From the IMG/VR virus record IMGVR_UViG_3300045120_000134, positions 1 to 47,979 of that record: a stretch of DNA of 47,979 nucleotides; one strand, 5' to 3'. This stretch comes from a virus. Of the stretch, positions 23,973 to 32,767 are shown piece by piece (within the stretch, counting starts at the first letter, position 1; each line of letters starts with the position of its first letter). The position numbers and the translations under genes were made by a program. Under the pieces are notes generated by a model. That model worked only from the letters and a program-made list of their open reading frames with translations, was not told the origin of the DNA and searched no databases.

Positions 23973-24466
23973 TCGTCATCCACCAGCCTTCGTTCGATGA
24001 AATCCTCGCGGTTGCCCGCGATCTCAGGCCGGAAGACGCCAAAGAACTCTCGATTACCCGTAATCTCGACCAACCCGCTCGTCTCGCGGCATCGGCCTGG
24101 ACGGCGAAATACCGCCGCATGGCGTACATCGACGACGCCCCGGTCTTCGCCTTCGGCATGACGCTGATGTCCGCTCAGCAGGGGCAGGTCTGGGGCTTCG
24201 GCACGAGTCAAGCCTCGCGCGTCATGCATTCCGTGACGAAGTTCATCCTCAGGTCTATGATCCCCGACATGCTTGGGGAAGGGTTGCTCGCCGTGCAGGC
24301 GATCACGCACCCCGGTAACGCGCTGTCGACGCGGTGGCTCCGACGCATAGGGTTCGCCCCTATGGCCATCACTGTTCCCGGGATTGGCGCCGGGACACAC
24401 CCCATGATCCTGTGGATCACCGTCGCCAATGAGCATCGCCACCAATACCGTGCCCTTGCGGCATAG
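23969..24466 (+). CDS. GNAT-fold protein, T7 gp13-like
   Basis: A 165-residue protein with the layout of T7 gp13-type virion proteins: a helix with LRPEDAKELS, an AAW segment, a PVFAFGM strand, the WGFGT strand and a closing THPGNALSTRWLRRIGF. It resembles a GNAT acetyltransferase fold, but the acetyl-CoA loop (Q/RxxGxG/A) is not obvious, so a structural role in tail or ejection assembly is more likely than catalysis. Confidence 0.65.
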   Translation: MIVIHQPSFDEILAVARDLRPEDAKELSITRNLDQPARLAASAWTAKYRRMAYIDDAPVFAFGMTLMSAQQGQVWGFGTSQASRVMHSVTKFILRSMIPDMLGEGLLAVQAITHPGNALSTRWLRRIGFAPMAITVPGIGAGTHPMILWITVANEHRHQYRALAA

Positions 24467-24947
24467 GCTGGTCAACAAGACGCTTGACGAGATCGACTTC
24501 GGCCTCGCCGAAGTCGGTGACGCCGAAGAGCTGTGCGGTCTCTTCGGCCTGTTCTTCGCCGAGGCCGGCTACAAACACCGCGGCATCAAGTTCTCGCCCG
24601 ACCGCGCCGAAGCCTGGTTGAAGCGGGTGATCGAGAGTGGCGTCTGCCCGCACATCGTCGCCCGCTCCGCGGGCGACATCATCGGCACGATCTCCTACAC
24701 CCTCGACGATACGTTCTGCGAGAAACCCGTCGCGGTCTTGCACACGCTCTACGTCGTCGCCGGGCACCGGCACTCGGCGATCGGCAACGTCCTGGTCTCG
24801 CTCGCCCTCGAGATGTCGACCGGGGATGGTGCCTGCGCCTTCCACGCCCCGCTGGCCTCGGGCATGGCGGAGACCGCGTCGCTGATCAATCTCTTTAGGA
24901 AGGCCGGCTTCGTCTCCATCGGCACGATCCTGGGAAGGAGCCTGTAA
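24429..24947 (+). CDS. GNAT acetyltransferase-like protein
   Basis: A 172-residue protein of GNAT type. LHTLYVVAGHRHSAIGNVLV fits GNAT motif A (strand then a degenerate R..G.G.. loop), and NLFRKAGFVSIGT fits the C-terminal motif. The start is an ATG 38 bases inside the previous gene; a later GTG at about 24450 is an alternative. Two GNAT-like genes in tandem in a virion operon suggest either duplication or an enzyme carried into the cell. Confidence 0.6.
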   Translation: MSIATNTVPLRHRLVNKTLDEIDFGLAEVGDAEELCGLFGLFFAEAGYKHRGIKFSPDRAEAWLKRVIESGVCPHIVARSAGDIIGTISYTLDDTFCEKPVAVLHTLYVVAGHRHSAIGNVLVSLALEMSTGDGACAFHAPLASGMAETASLINLFRKAGFVSIGTILGRSL

Positions 24948-25207
24948 TGGGCGGCAAGGGGAATTCATCGAGCGACAATAGCGACACGACTGCCGCTGAT
25001 GGCAGCTCGACCGTCTCGACCGATCCGAAGCTCGCCGGGATGCAAGCCCGGCGCAAGCTGGCCATGTCCAACATGCTCAACGCTGGCTCCCGCTTCGACG
25101 TGGCCGGCAACAGCCGCGGAGAGTGGACGAACACCTGGATGCCGAAGAAGGGCAGCCCGGGCACCACGACGACGGGCACCACCAACACCTCGGGCACGAA
25201 GGTATAA
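24947..25207 (+). CDS. Small virion protein with MGGK start
   Basis: An 86-residue Ser/Thr/Gly-rich protein beginning MGGKGNSSSDNSD, with its ATG overlapping the previous stop (TAATG). The middle has QARRKLAMSNMLNAGSRFDV and the end is a Thr/Gly tail. It is the first of three consecutive products that start MGGK. Unknown function; probably part of the ejected set. Confidence 0.55.
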   Translation: MGGKGNSSSDNSDTTAADGSSTVSTDPKLAGMQARRKLAMSNMLNAGSRFDVAGNSRGEWTNTWMPKKGSPGTTTTGTTNTSGTKV

Positions 25208-25211
25208 ATCC

Positions 25212-25694
25212 ATGGGCGGAAAAACCGCTGGAGCCGGCGCGGCCCCCAATCCCTATCTGAGCGGCGCGGTCGTTGCTCCCGGCCAGGCGGGAGGAGCTGC
25301 CGGCGTCACTGGTCTGCGCTCGTCGAACCTGGCTTCGGCGCTTTCCGGGCTGGGCAAGAAGCCAAACACACCGCCGACGCCGCAGGCGCGGCCGGCACCG
25401 CCGCCGGTGCCCACGGGCACCGGCAAGCTGACGACGCCAGCAGCCCCGGGCACCGATCCGCTGTTGGGCCGCAATCCTCTGACCGGGGCGCTACGTGCTT
25501 ATGGCGCCTCGGTTCCCGGCGGGCGGATACCGCCTGGTCCCGGAGATGGGATGGCGGTGCCGGCATTTGGTGGATCAGCGGCGCCGATTTCTTCTGCACA
25601 TGGCGGTAATCCGGACGATTACAACGCCGCGGGCGAGTACGACCCACTGCACCTAAATCGCCTGCATAAGACCCGAGCAGTCGGGGGCACCTGA
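25212..25694 (+). CDS. Pro/Ala/Gly-rich virion protein with MGGK start
   Basis: A 160-residue low-complexity protein beginning MGGKTAGAGAAPNPYLSGA, rich in Pro, Ala and Gly (PPTPQARPAPPPVPTGTGK) with no predicted core. ATG 25212 follows the previous gene by 4 bases. It is probably flexible and carried in the virion. No family is recognised. Confidence 0.55.
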   Translation: MGGKTAGAGAAPNPYLSGAVVAPGQAGGAAGVTGLRSSNLASALSGLGKKPNTPPTPQARPAPPPVPTGTGKLTTPAAPGTDPLLGRNPLTGALRAYGASVPGGRIPPGPGDGMAVPAFGGSAAPISSAHGGNPDDYNAAGEYDPLHLNRLHKTRAVGGT

Positions 25695-25696
25695 CG

Positions 25697-26647
25697 ATGG
25701 GCGGCAAGACCTCTTCAAGCAATTCGGCCGTGGTCAAGGAACAGAAGGCCCAGGCCGCTGAAGCCAAGACTAAGGAAGCCGCGCGCCAGACGCGGCTCGA
25801 CACGGGCCTCGCCAATATCAAGGCGGCTTTCGAGGGCAAGAAGGTCACCAAGGACAAGTCGAACGTCTACGACTGGTCGACCTACGGCTCCTCGGTTCCG
25901 GCCGGCTACTCGAAGGTCAAGGTCGACGCCGCCGGTAACGTCTACAAGCAATCCACCGACAACCGCGGCAGGACCGTCACCACCGACGCCAGTGGCAAGG
26001 CCGTCACCACCGACGCCAGCGGCAATATCGTCTCGGGCAAGGGTCGCAGGGCTACGTCCACACCGACCTACGACGCCCTGCAGGACTCCTCAGGGAAAAC
26101 CTACAAGACCGGCAGTGCGCTCAACTACACCACCCAGGAAGACACCGGCCAAACCACCGGCGGCTTCGATCAGGCTTACTATGACAAGTACAGGCAGGGC
26201 TACGTCGACTCCTACGCGGGTCAGATCGCCGACCAGTACAAGAAGGCCCAGGCACAGGACACTTATGACTATGCCCGCGCCGGCACGTCCTACTCGAGTG
26301 CCGCCAATCAGCAGATCGCCGACCGCGCCAAGGAGAATGCCCAGGCCAAGCAGGATGTCGCCAACGCCGCAGACACCGCCACCGGGAACCAAAAGAACAA
26401 GATTGCATCCGAGGAGTCGAAGGCGATTTCGCAGCTCTACGCCACCGAGGACCCGACGCTCGCCACCAACACGGCGACGACCGCGGTGCGTGACGTCGGC
26501 AATCAGAAGGCGGACACTTCGGCACTCGGTGACGTCTTCAAGGCCGTGACCATCGGCGCCGCCAATATCCTGAAATCAGGGTCAAATGCCCGCGCCTACT
26601 CCCAGTTTGCCGGTGGGTTGCCGAAGTCCTCTGGCTCGAACTACTAG
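25697..26647 (+). CDS. Internal virion protein candidate with MGGK start
   Basis: A 316-residue protein beginning MGGKTSSSNSAVVKEQKAQA. Residues 10-50 are a charged helix. The middle (about 90-130) is Gly/Thr/Asp repeats (DASGKAVTTDASGN), and 165-260 is a Gln/Ala-rich helical region (YDKYRQGYVDSYAGQIADQY). N-terminal MGGK/S-type starts and Ala/Gln-rich helices are common among ejection proteins of T7-like tails. Function is inferred from context. Confidence 0.6.
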   Translation: MGGKTSSSNSAVVKEQKAQAAEAKTKEAARQTRLDTGLANIKAAFEGKKVTKDKSNVYDWSTYGSSVPAGYSKVKVDAAGNVYKQSTDNRGRTVTTDASGKAVTTDASGNIVSGKGRRATSTPTYDALQDSSGKTYKTGSALNYTTQEDTGQTTGGFDQAYYDKYRQGYVDSYAGQIADQYKKAQAQDTYDYARAGTSYSSAANQQIADRAKENAQAKQDVANAADTATGNQKNKIASEESKAISQLYATEDPTLATNTATTAVRDVGNQKADTSALGDVFKAVTIGAANILKSGSNARAYSQFAGGLPKSSGSNY

Positions 26648-26658
26648 GAGACGGCCCC

Positions 26659-27291
26659 TTGTGTGACCCGACAATTATTGCTGTCGCCTCGATGGCCAGC
26701 AAAGTCGCCGATTCCTTCGGGCAGATGAGTGCGCAGAAGAAGCAGGACGATGAATATGCCGCGTGGCTGACGCAGCAGCAGAAGGCCCGCGCCGAGGCCA
26801 ACGCCAACGAGGAGCGGACCCGGCAGCAGGCGACCGCCGCCCAGGAAGCCGGCCTCGCCCAGGTCAGCGCCGACGCCCAGAAGCAGCAGCAGGCGACCGA
26901 GCAGACCCGGTTGACCGGCTATCTCAACAACGCCGATACGTTGACCGCGGACAAGTCATCGGCGCAATCGCAGTCCGGCGACACCTCAGTATCCGACCAG
27001 AACGCGGCATCTGGCTCGCAATATGTCAACGACCCGACTTACAAGGCCGACTACGCCGCCAAGATCGCCAGCGCCGCCGCCGAGATGAAGAAGCGGGCTG
27101 CCGCCCTCGCCACCGTGGCTTCCATGAACGGGTCCTCTGGTGGCGCTGACGTGACCACCAACCGGGCCTTCCTCAACGCCGGCATCGGCGGCGACGCCGC
27201 CAATTCCAAGCGCCAAGGCTTCATCAACGTCTACAAAGCCCAGCAGGCAATCGATCCCAAGAAGATCGACTACTACAGCAGGAGCTTTTGA
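26659..27291 (+). CDS. Internal virion protein, T7 gp14-like, TTG start
   Basis: A 210-residue protein read from TTG at 26659, eight bases after AGGAG (26646-26650). No ATG or GTG in frame fits as well. It begins MCDPTIIAVASMASKVADSF, the short Cys-containing hydrophobic start typical of T7 gp14-like core proteins. A long Gln/Ala/Glu helix (AWLTQQQKARAEANANEERT onward) follows. After ejection such proteins form a pore in the outer membrane. It overlaps the next gene by TGATG. Confidence 0.68.
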   Translation: MCDPTIIAVASMASKVADSFGQMSAQKKQDDEYAAWLTQQQKARAEANANEERTRQQATAAQEAGLAQVSADAQKQQQATEQTRLTGYLNNADTLTADKSSAQSQSGDTSVSDQNAASGSQYVNDPTYKADYAAKIASAAAEMKKRAAALATVASMNGSSGGADVTTNRAFLNAGIGGDAANSKRQGFINVYKAQQAIDPKKIDYYSRSF

Positions 27292-29360
27292 TGGCGAGCG
27301 TCGGCCTCACGGTTCACCGCAGTCCGTTCCTCGGGCTTGCCGATACGCTGTCGCAGGCTTTCACCGGCGACGCCGAGACGAAGGCGAAGCTCGCTTTGAC
27401 CAGCTCGCAAATCTGGAACAACGAGTATCAGAACCGGCTCTATCAGGCGCAAGCAGCGCAGGAAGCGCAGAAGACCGCCGACCTGCAGAAGCTCGCCGAG
27501 GAGCGGGCCGCGGCCCAACCCGGTATCGTCAGGGGCTATGGTGGTGCCGTTCCCGCGCCGGTCGATCAGCCGGCGCCCGTGGAAATCTCGCGTATCGCCG
27601 GCCCGGTGAACGGGGTGCCGGTCTCGGCACCGCCGTCGATCGTCGACATGAACTACTACAACGACCAGAAGGCTGCCGCAGAAGCCAGAGGCAGGCTGGC
27701 GCCATACCTCGCCAAGGACGCCACCGATCTATCCAGTGCTTATTTTAGGGATGTCGGTGGGTCGAGCCTCGCTTCTGGTCTGACGCCCGGCGGACCCGCC
27801 GCGGTGGGCCGGACCCCCGATCAGATGCGGCTCGCCTCGACGCTCTACACCGGCAACGCCCCGACCGCGACGACGATGATGACCTCGGGGGACACCGCTC
27901 CCGCCCTGAATGCCACCCGCGAAGCCGCGGGGAAACTTCCCTACGATGTCGCTCTTGAGCAGGCCAAGGCCGAAGCCAAAGCTCAAGCGGATGCCGCCGC
28001 CAACCCGGCGGGCACCGCCGGCGCCGGTCCCGCTGCCGCCCATCTCGCCGCGCTCAAGGCCAAACCGCCGGGGTCGCTCACTCCGGAAGAGCAGCAGCTC
28101 ATTCCTCTATTGCAGTCGATCGTCGACAAGGAGCTTTCGATCGCGCTGCCCGAGAAGTCGACCTTGCAGACATTCGGACCCGACGGGGTCAAGCAGACCG
28201 CTGGCCCGTCCGCGGCGGCGGCAGGCAGCATCTACAACCGCGGAAGCGGGGACCCTGCGATCGAGCGCGGGCACCTCGACACGGTCTCGGCAGCGATGGC
28301 GTCCGATCCGAACTGGCGGCCGACCCGGCAGGAATATGCCGACTACGAGACGGCGTATAACAATCAGATGCTGGTCCCGAAGGCGGTCGATACCGGCAAG
28401 AAGAACCCTGACGGCACCCCGGCTTTTGCCTTGGCGCAGCCGGTCAAGCCCGAAAGCATGTATTTCCCCGACCAGGTCAAGGCCCGGATGCTGGGCCTTC
28501 CTGACCCGCGCGCCATCCCCACGACGGTGCCTGCCGTGGTTACTCCGCCCGCGCCTGCTGGGGTTACTCCACCCACGCCCGCCGTGCCCGCGGCTGCTGC
28601 TCCCGCGGCGGGAGCACCCGCCGTCGCGATGGGTCCGAACGGCCCCCTTCCGACGGTCGTGGAGCAGCCGCTTCCCGGCACTCCGCCGGAGTACGTCGGT
28701 TCGCAAGGGCAGATGGCCGATCGCATGATCCTCTCGAACATTGCGATAGCCCTGGCGCATATAAAGAGTTTTCCGCCGCAAGACCTGCCGAGCGCTTTCT
28801 GGCAAGTCTGGGCCAACCCCAGCAGCGACCCGTCGACTCTCGAAACCACCATCGAGCAGATGGCTCCCGGACCCGCCCGGCGCTACGCTCAGATGCTCAA
28901 TCAGTACGCGCTCAATCTCTATCGCCTGTCCGGTGCGGCCTTCCCCGGCGGCGAGCGCCCGCAGAACATACGGACCTTCATCCCATCTCTGGCGGATATA
29001 CAGGACCCGCAGACTTACGCAAACAAGATCGAGGCCGCGACCAACGAGGTCCAGGGCATCATGTGGAACGCTTATGTCGGCGATCCTACCCGAAGACATC
29101 TGTTCCAGCAGCAGATGGCCGACCCCCGTTACAGTCTCAAGCTCGACGACAATCCTGTCGCGCCTATACAAGACACTGCGCTGACGAAACCGGCACAAGC
29201 CGCCGCACCGGCCCCGGCAGCCAACCTCCCACCCATGCCCGCCAACCTCGTCGAAGCCGGTGGCAAGCCTGAACTCTGGCCGACATACACGCCTGCGGCC
29301 ATTGACTTCTTCACCAAGCGGGCCGCCGCTCTCGCCGCTGCCAAAGCCAAGGCGCAGTAG
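27291..29360 (+). CDS. Large internal virion protein (gp15-like position)
   Basis: A 689-residue protein from ATG 27291 (a TTG directly before it is ignored). The N-terminal 75 residues are helical and Gln/Ala-rich (LYQAQAAQEAQKTADLQKLA). The middle, about 415-450, is a Pro/Ala tract (TPPAPAGVTPPTPAVPAAAA). The C-terminal part is helical and ends ALAAAKAKAQ. It lies between the gp14-like and the large gp16-like genes, the position of gp15 in T7-type ejectosomes. No enzymatic motif was seen. Confidence 0.6.
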   Translation: MASVGLTVHRSPFLGLADTLSQAFTGDAETKAKLALTSSQIWNNEYQNRLYQAQAAQEAQKTADLQKLAEERAAAQPGIVRGYGGAVPAPVDQPAPVEISRIAGPVNGVPVSAPPSIVDMNYYNDQKAAAEARGRLAPYLAKDATDLSSAYFRDVGGSSLASGLTPGGPAAVGRTPDQMRLASTLYTGNAPTATTMMTSGDTAPALNATREAAGKLPYDVALEQAKAEAKAQADAAANPAGTAGAGPAAAHLAALKAKPPGSLTPEEQQLIPLLQSIVDKELSIALPEKSTLQTFGPDGVKQTAGPSAAAAGSIYNRGSGDPAIERGHLDTVSAAMASDPNWRPTRQEYADYETAYNNQMLVPKAVDTGKKNPDGTPAFALAQPVKPESMYFPDQVKARMLGLPDPRAIPTTVPAVVTPPAPAGVTPPTPAVPAAAAPAAGAPAVAMGPNGPLPTVVEQPLPGTPPEYVGSQGQMADRMILSNIAIALAHIKSFPPQDLPSAFWQVWANPSSDPSTLETTIEQMAPGPARRYAQMLNQYALNLYRLSGAAFPGGERPQNIRTFIPSLADIQDPQTYANKIEAATNEVQGIMWNAYVGDPTRRHLFQQQMADPRYSLKLDDNPVAPIQDTALTKPAQAAAPAPAANLPPMPANLVEAGGKPELWPTYTPAAIDFFTKRAAALAAAKAKAQ

Positions 29361-31556
29361 ATGGCGACCCCCGTTCAGCCTCTCCTCAAAAAGCCGGTTC
29401 TGTCTCCCGAAGACCAGCAGGCCGCCGTCTTCAACAAGCAGGCCGAAGAAGACGCCGCGGCCGCAGCCCAGGCCAATGCCTACAACGTCGCTGCCGCGCC
29501 GGACGTGGCTCGCCCGGAAGGCTTCTGGTCGAACCTCCTCGGTCAGGCCGGGGAATTCGCGCATGGTGCTGGTGAGGGCGTCGCCAGCCTCGCGGATCTG
29601 CCTTCGCGCGCGGGCACGGGCATCGCCAACCTCTATAACCGGGCCGCCGGGAAGCCTCTCGCCGAGCCGCAACTGACCGGCGCCGTCGACCTCTACAACA
29701 AATATGTCCCGCCGGTGCCCGGTTACCGGGATAGCTGGACCCGCACCGCCGGAAACCTCGCTGGCCCGCTGATCGTCACCGGCGGTCTCGGCGCCCCAGC
29801 AGCCGGCGCTCGCCTCCCGGAGATCGTCTCGACCTTGGCCAGTGGTGCTGCCCGTGTCGGCGCCAACGCCGGACTGATCAAGGGCGGCAGCGAGATCGGC
29901 GGTGCCGTCGGGCACGCGATCACCGGCGGCGAGGGTGGCCAGACCTATGGCGAGCTCCTTGGTGGCGGCCTCGCCGTGCCGGTTGGTGGTTATGTCGGCC
30001 GGCAAGCTCTCAGCAGCGGGCTGACCAACCGCGGCCCCGGCCCGATGTCGTCGGCCGCCAAGCTCACCGCCGCCGACCAGATCAACGTGCCGCCCAGCCT
30101 CGGCCTGGTCGGCAACAAGCTCGCCGCCTATCTCGAAGACGCACTTTCTGTCTTCCCCTACGGAGGCAACCCCTCCTATGCCGCGCGCCGGGCACAGACC
30201 GGGGCGTTGGATACTGCCGATCGGGTGACCGCCGCGATGAAGCGTGGTGGGCCCTACGTCGGCGACGAAATGAGCAAGGCCGGCATCGGTAAGCAAGGCA
30301 TCGACGTTGCTGGCACGGCCGCCGACAATATTCGGGCGGAGCTCGATCGCATCTACAACGACCGCCTGCACGGGCAGATTGATCCGGCCACCGGGCAGCC
30401 GCGTCTGCCGCGTGGAAAGCCAGTAAGTGTCGTCGCCGAGCGGGCGGCGCGGGCGTCCATGATGGACGACCCCTTGACCGACGTTGCCAGGCAAGGACCG
30501 ACCATCCGGCACTTCGACGCGGCGGATGCCGTCAATTCACGTTTCCCGGTCGATCCGGGGCTGCACCAGGCCCTGCAGGGCCGCCTCGCCAACATCCTAG
30601 CCCAGCCGGCAAGCGCGGCTCGCGACGCAGCCGAGGCCCAGGTTCGTGCCGACATCCACGATAACATGGGGCCGAGCTTCCAGGTCGCGCGCAGCCAACG
30701 CGATTATGGCAACCGCACGGATACTGGCGTCGCCCTTGACGTACCCATGCGCCAAGCTCTCCGGGTCGCCCAAACCAGGACCATGAGCGACGCGGCGGCG
30801 CGTGCCGGCATCCCGGCCCCGATCTTCAACGCCATCGAACGGCGGGCGAGCGAGCTGATAGCCCAGCGTGAGGCCATCGGGGAAATCGCGCCCGATCGCC
30901 AAGGCAAGACCATTCCGCAAGACAAAGCCTACACTCACCTGTTCGAGGGGGCGGGCAACGTCGACCGGATGCGTGCGCTCGCCCTGCACGACCCGGAGGG
31001 TTTCGCCAAACTGCTGGCCAACCAGTACGAGTTCAAGACCCGCGGCAACATAGCCGGGGGCACGCTCGAAGCCAGCCCCGAGACTTATAACCCCGGTGAA
31101 GCCTCGTCCTGGTGGTCGAAGCAAGGTGGGGTTCGTGACCTCTACACCGAGCAAGGCGCAGGCCCTGGCGCTACAATCTCAGAGCTCGCCAAGCGCATGG
31201 CGGCTTCAGACCTCCTGCGGCGGGCCGACAAGACCCGCCCGACCCGGACACTCCCTGGGAAGGGTGGGAATACCCTCGGCGGCCCCGGCATCTTGAGCGG
31301 GATCGCTGCCACCGGCCTTGGCGGGGTTGGTGCTGCGCTCAGTGGGGCACCGATCGCGCCGGCGGCCATAGCTGCGGCCCTCGGGACGCCGATGCTCGCC
31401 CGCTTCATCGGCAACCGCTTCACCAGCGACCCCTTCACCCGCAGCATCGTCAACCCGCCGAGCCTCGCTCAGAGCTTCCTCAACCGGCCCACGCTTTCCC
31501 GTGTTCTTTCCAACGCCGCCGTTACCGGCGCCAGCGGGCAGGCGCCAAATAAATGA
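29361..31556 (+). CDS. Large ejection protein with Gly-rich hydrophobic segments
   Basis: A 731-residue protein starting immediately after the previous stop. Gly/Ala-rich hydrophobic stretches lie around 130-225 (NLAGPLIVTGGLGAPAAGA, GGLAVPVGGYVGRQAL) and 645-690 (ILSGIAATGLGGVGAALSGA), flanking a long charged helical middle. This pattern suits an ejected protein that inserts in the inner membrane or lines a channel. No transglycosylase motif is present here; that activity is in the next gene. It overlaps that gene by ATGA. Confidence 0.6.
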   Translation: MATPVQPLLKKPVLSPEDQQAAVFNKQAEEDAAAAAQANAYNVAAAPDVARPEGFWSNLLGQAGEFAHGAGEGVASLADLPSRAGTGIANLYNRAAGKPLAEPQLTGAVDLYNKYVPPVPGYRDSWTRTAGNLAGPLIVTGGLGAPAAGARLPEIVSTLASGAARVGANAGLIKGGSEIGGAVGHAITGGEGGQTYGELLGGGLAVPVGGYVGRQALSSGLTNRGPGPMSSAAKLTAADQINVPPSLGLVGNKLAAYLEDALSVFPYGGNPSYAARRAQTGALDTADRVTAAMKRGGPYVGDEMSKAGIGKQGIDVAGTAADNIRAELDRIYNDRLHGQIDPATGQPRLPRGKPVSVVAERAARASMMDDPLTDVARQGPTIRHFDAADAVNSRFPVDPGLHQALQGRLANILAQPASAARDAAEAQVRADIHDNMGPSFQVARSQRDYGNRTDTGVALDVPMRQALRVAQTRTMSDAAARAGIPAPIFNAIERRASELIAQREAIGEIAPDRQGKTIPQDKAYTHLFEGAGNVDRMRALALHDPEGFAKLLANQYEFKTRGNIAGGTLEASPETYNPGEASSWWSKQGGVRDLYTEQGAGPGATISELAKRMAASDLLRRADKTRPTRTLPGKGGNTLGGPGILSGIAATGLGGVGAALSGAPIAPAAIAAALGTPMLARFIGNRFTSDPFTRSIVNPPSLAQSFLNRPTLSRVLSNAAVTGASGQAPNK

Positions 31557-32767
31557 CGATCTATCAAGAGCAGTCCAACATCCGGCACTACCCGATCAGC
31601 CAGCGCCTGGCGGGTGTGCTCAACGCGGCTGCCGCCGCGGCCGGCATCGACGGTGTTCATATATTCTCGGGCGGGCAGCCAAGCTCGGGCAGTGCCCGCA
31701 CTGGCTCGCACCGCCACGATCTCGGCAACGCCGGCGATCTCTCCCTATCGATACGCGGTCGCCAACTCAGTGAGAACAACCCCAACGACCTGCCGATCAT
31801 TCAGCGGTTCTTCGCCGCGGCGAAGCAGAATGGCGCCACCGGCTTCGGTGCCGGCGAAGGCTACATGGGCGTCGGCAGATACCATGTCGGCTTCGGGACG
31901 CCCGCCGTATGGGGTCCAGGCGAGTCGTCCGCGAAAGCGCCAGGCTGGCTGCGGCAGGCGGTCGGCGGAGGTGGCAGTGGCGTCGCTGATACGCTCGCCG
32001 GTGCGGTGAACGCCGGCCCCCTGCAGACCGTCGGCGGCGGTGGCGGGCAGCGGCTCCTCAACGATCTGATCAAGTTCGAGAGCAGCGGAAAAAACGTCAC
32101 CAACGTCAACGCTACGACCTCGTCGGGCCGTGCCCGTGGCTTTCTGCAGATCACCGACGGCACCTGGCGGGACGCCGGAAGAAAGTTTGGCGTCGACTTT
32201 GCGCAATACCCGACGGCGCAGTCGGCGCCATTCGATCTTCAGCTCAAGGTCGCCGAGTCGCTCCCGCTGAAACGGTGGGACCCGATCACCCTGCGCAAGC
32301 TCACGGCTGCCGGGCACACGTTCGATGTCAACAAGACCCTCGGTGAGAACATCGCGGCACAGGGCGGTGCCCGGAGCTTATCCCCGGAGACGGCGAATCT
32401 CGGGCCGGCCCCGGCGGGCGTGACTTATGGCAAAGATACCACAGGAGCTACCGCGCAAGCCTCGACGGGCACCGCTGCCCCTGCTGACGGCATGTCGGCG
32501 TTTGCCGACAGCCTCGCCTCGCTGTTCGGCGGCGGCCAAGGCGGTGGCGGCACTTCGGACCCGAATACGCCGCTGCCGCCGGTGCAGCCGACCGATCTTG
32601 GCCTGCAGCCGGGCGCGGCAGGCGCTCCCCCGGCGCCAATCGGAGACACCCAGGCGCAGATGATCTCGCCGTCGTCGCTGGCGAACGTCTTCGATCAGGT
32701 GCCGATCGGGAAAGCCGCGCCCAAAGTCAAGACCGCGCAAGCCTTGATCGGGACGAGCTGGATATGA
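31553..32767 (+). CDS. Virion murein hydrolase: M15-like plus lytic transglycosylase
   Basis: A 404-residue protein with two peptidoglycan-cutting modules. Residues 1-120 resemble M15/D-Ala-D-Ala peptidases (FSGGQPSSGSARTGSHRHD with His53 and Asp62, then RYHVGFG with His111). Residues 165-235 form an SLT-type transglycosylase with catalytic Glu176 in LIKFESSG and the GRARGFLQITDGTW motif. The C-terminal 150 residues are Ala/Gly/Pro-rich. It should open the cell wall during genome entry. It overlaps both neighbours by ATGA. Confidence 0.8.
   Translation: MTIYQEQSNIRHYPISQRLAGVLNAAAAAAGIDGVHIFSGGQPSSGSARTGSHRHDLGNAGDLSLSIRGRQLSENNPNDLPIIQRFFAAAKQNGATGFGAGEGYMGVGRYHVGFGTPAVWGPGESSAKAPGWLRQAVGGGGSGVADTLAGAVNAGPLQTVGGGGGQRLLNDLIKFESSGKNVTNVNATTSSGRARGFLQITDGTWRDAGRKFGVDFAQYPTAQSAPFDLQLKVAESLPLKRWDPITLRKLTAAGHTFDVNKTLGENIAAQGGARSLSPETANLGPAPAGVTYGKDTTGATAQASTGTAAPADGMSAFADSLASLFGGGQGGGGTSDPNTPLPPVQPTDLGLQPGAAGAPPAPIGDTQAQMISPSSLANVFDQVPIGKAAPKVKTAQALIGTSWI

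Noticed and set aside
28107-30512. 801-residue leftward open frame opposite the ejection genes
   Set aside because: Long antisense frames are expected in GC-rich coding DNA. Composition is Arg/Gly-rich, without motifs, and the sense strand holds two well-coupled genes.
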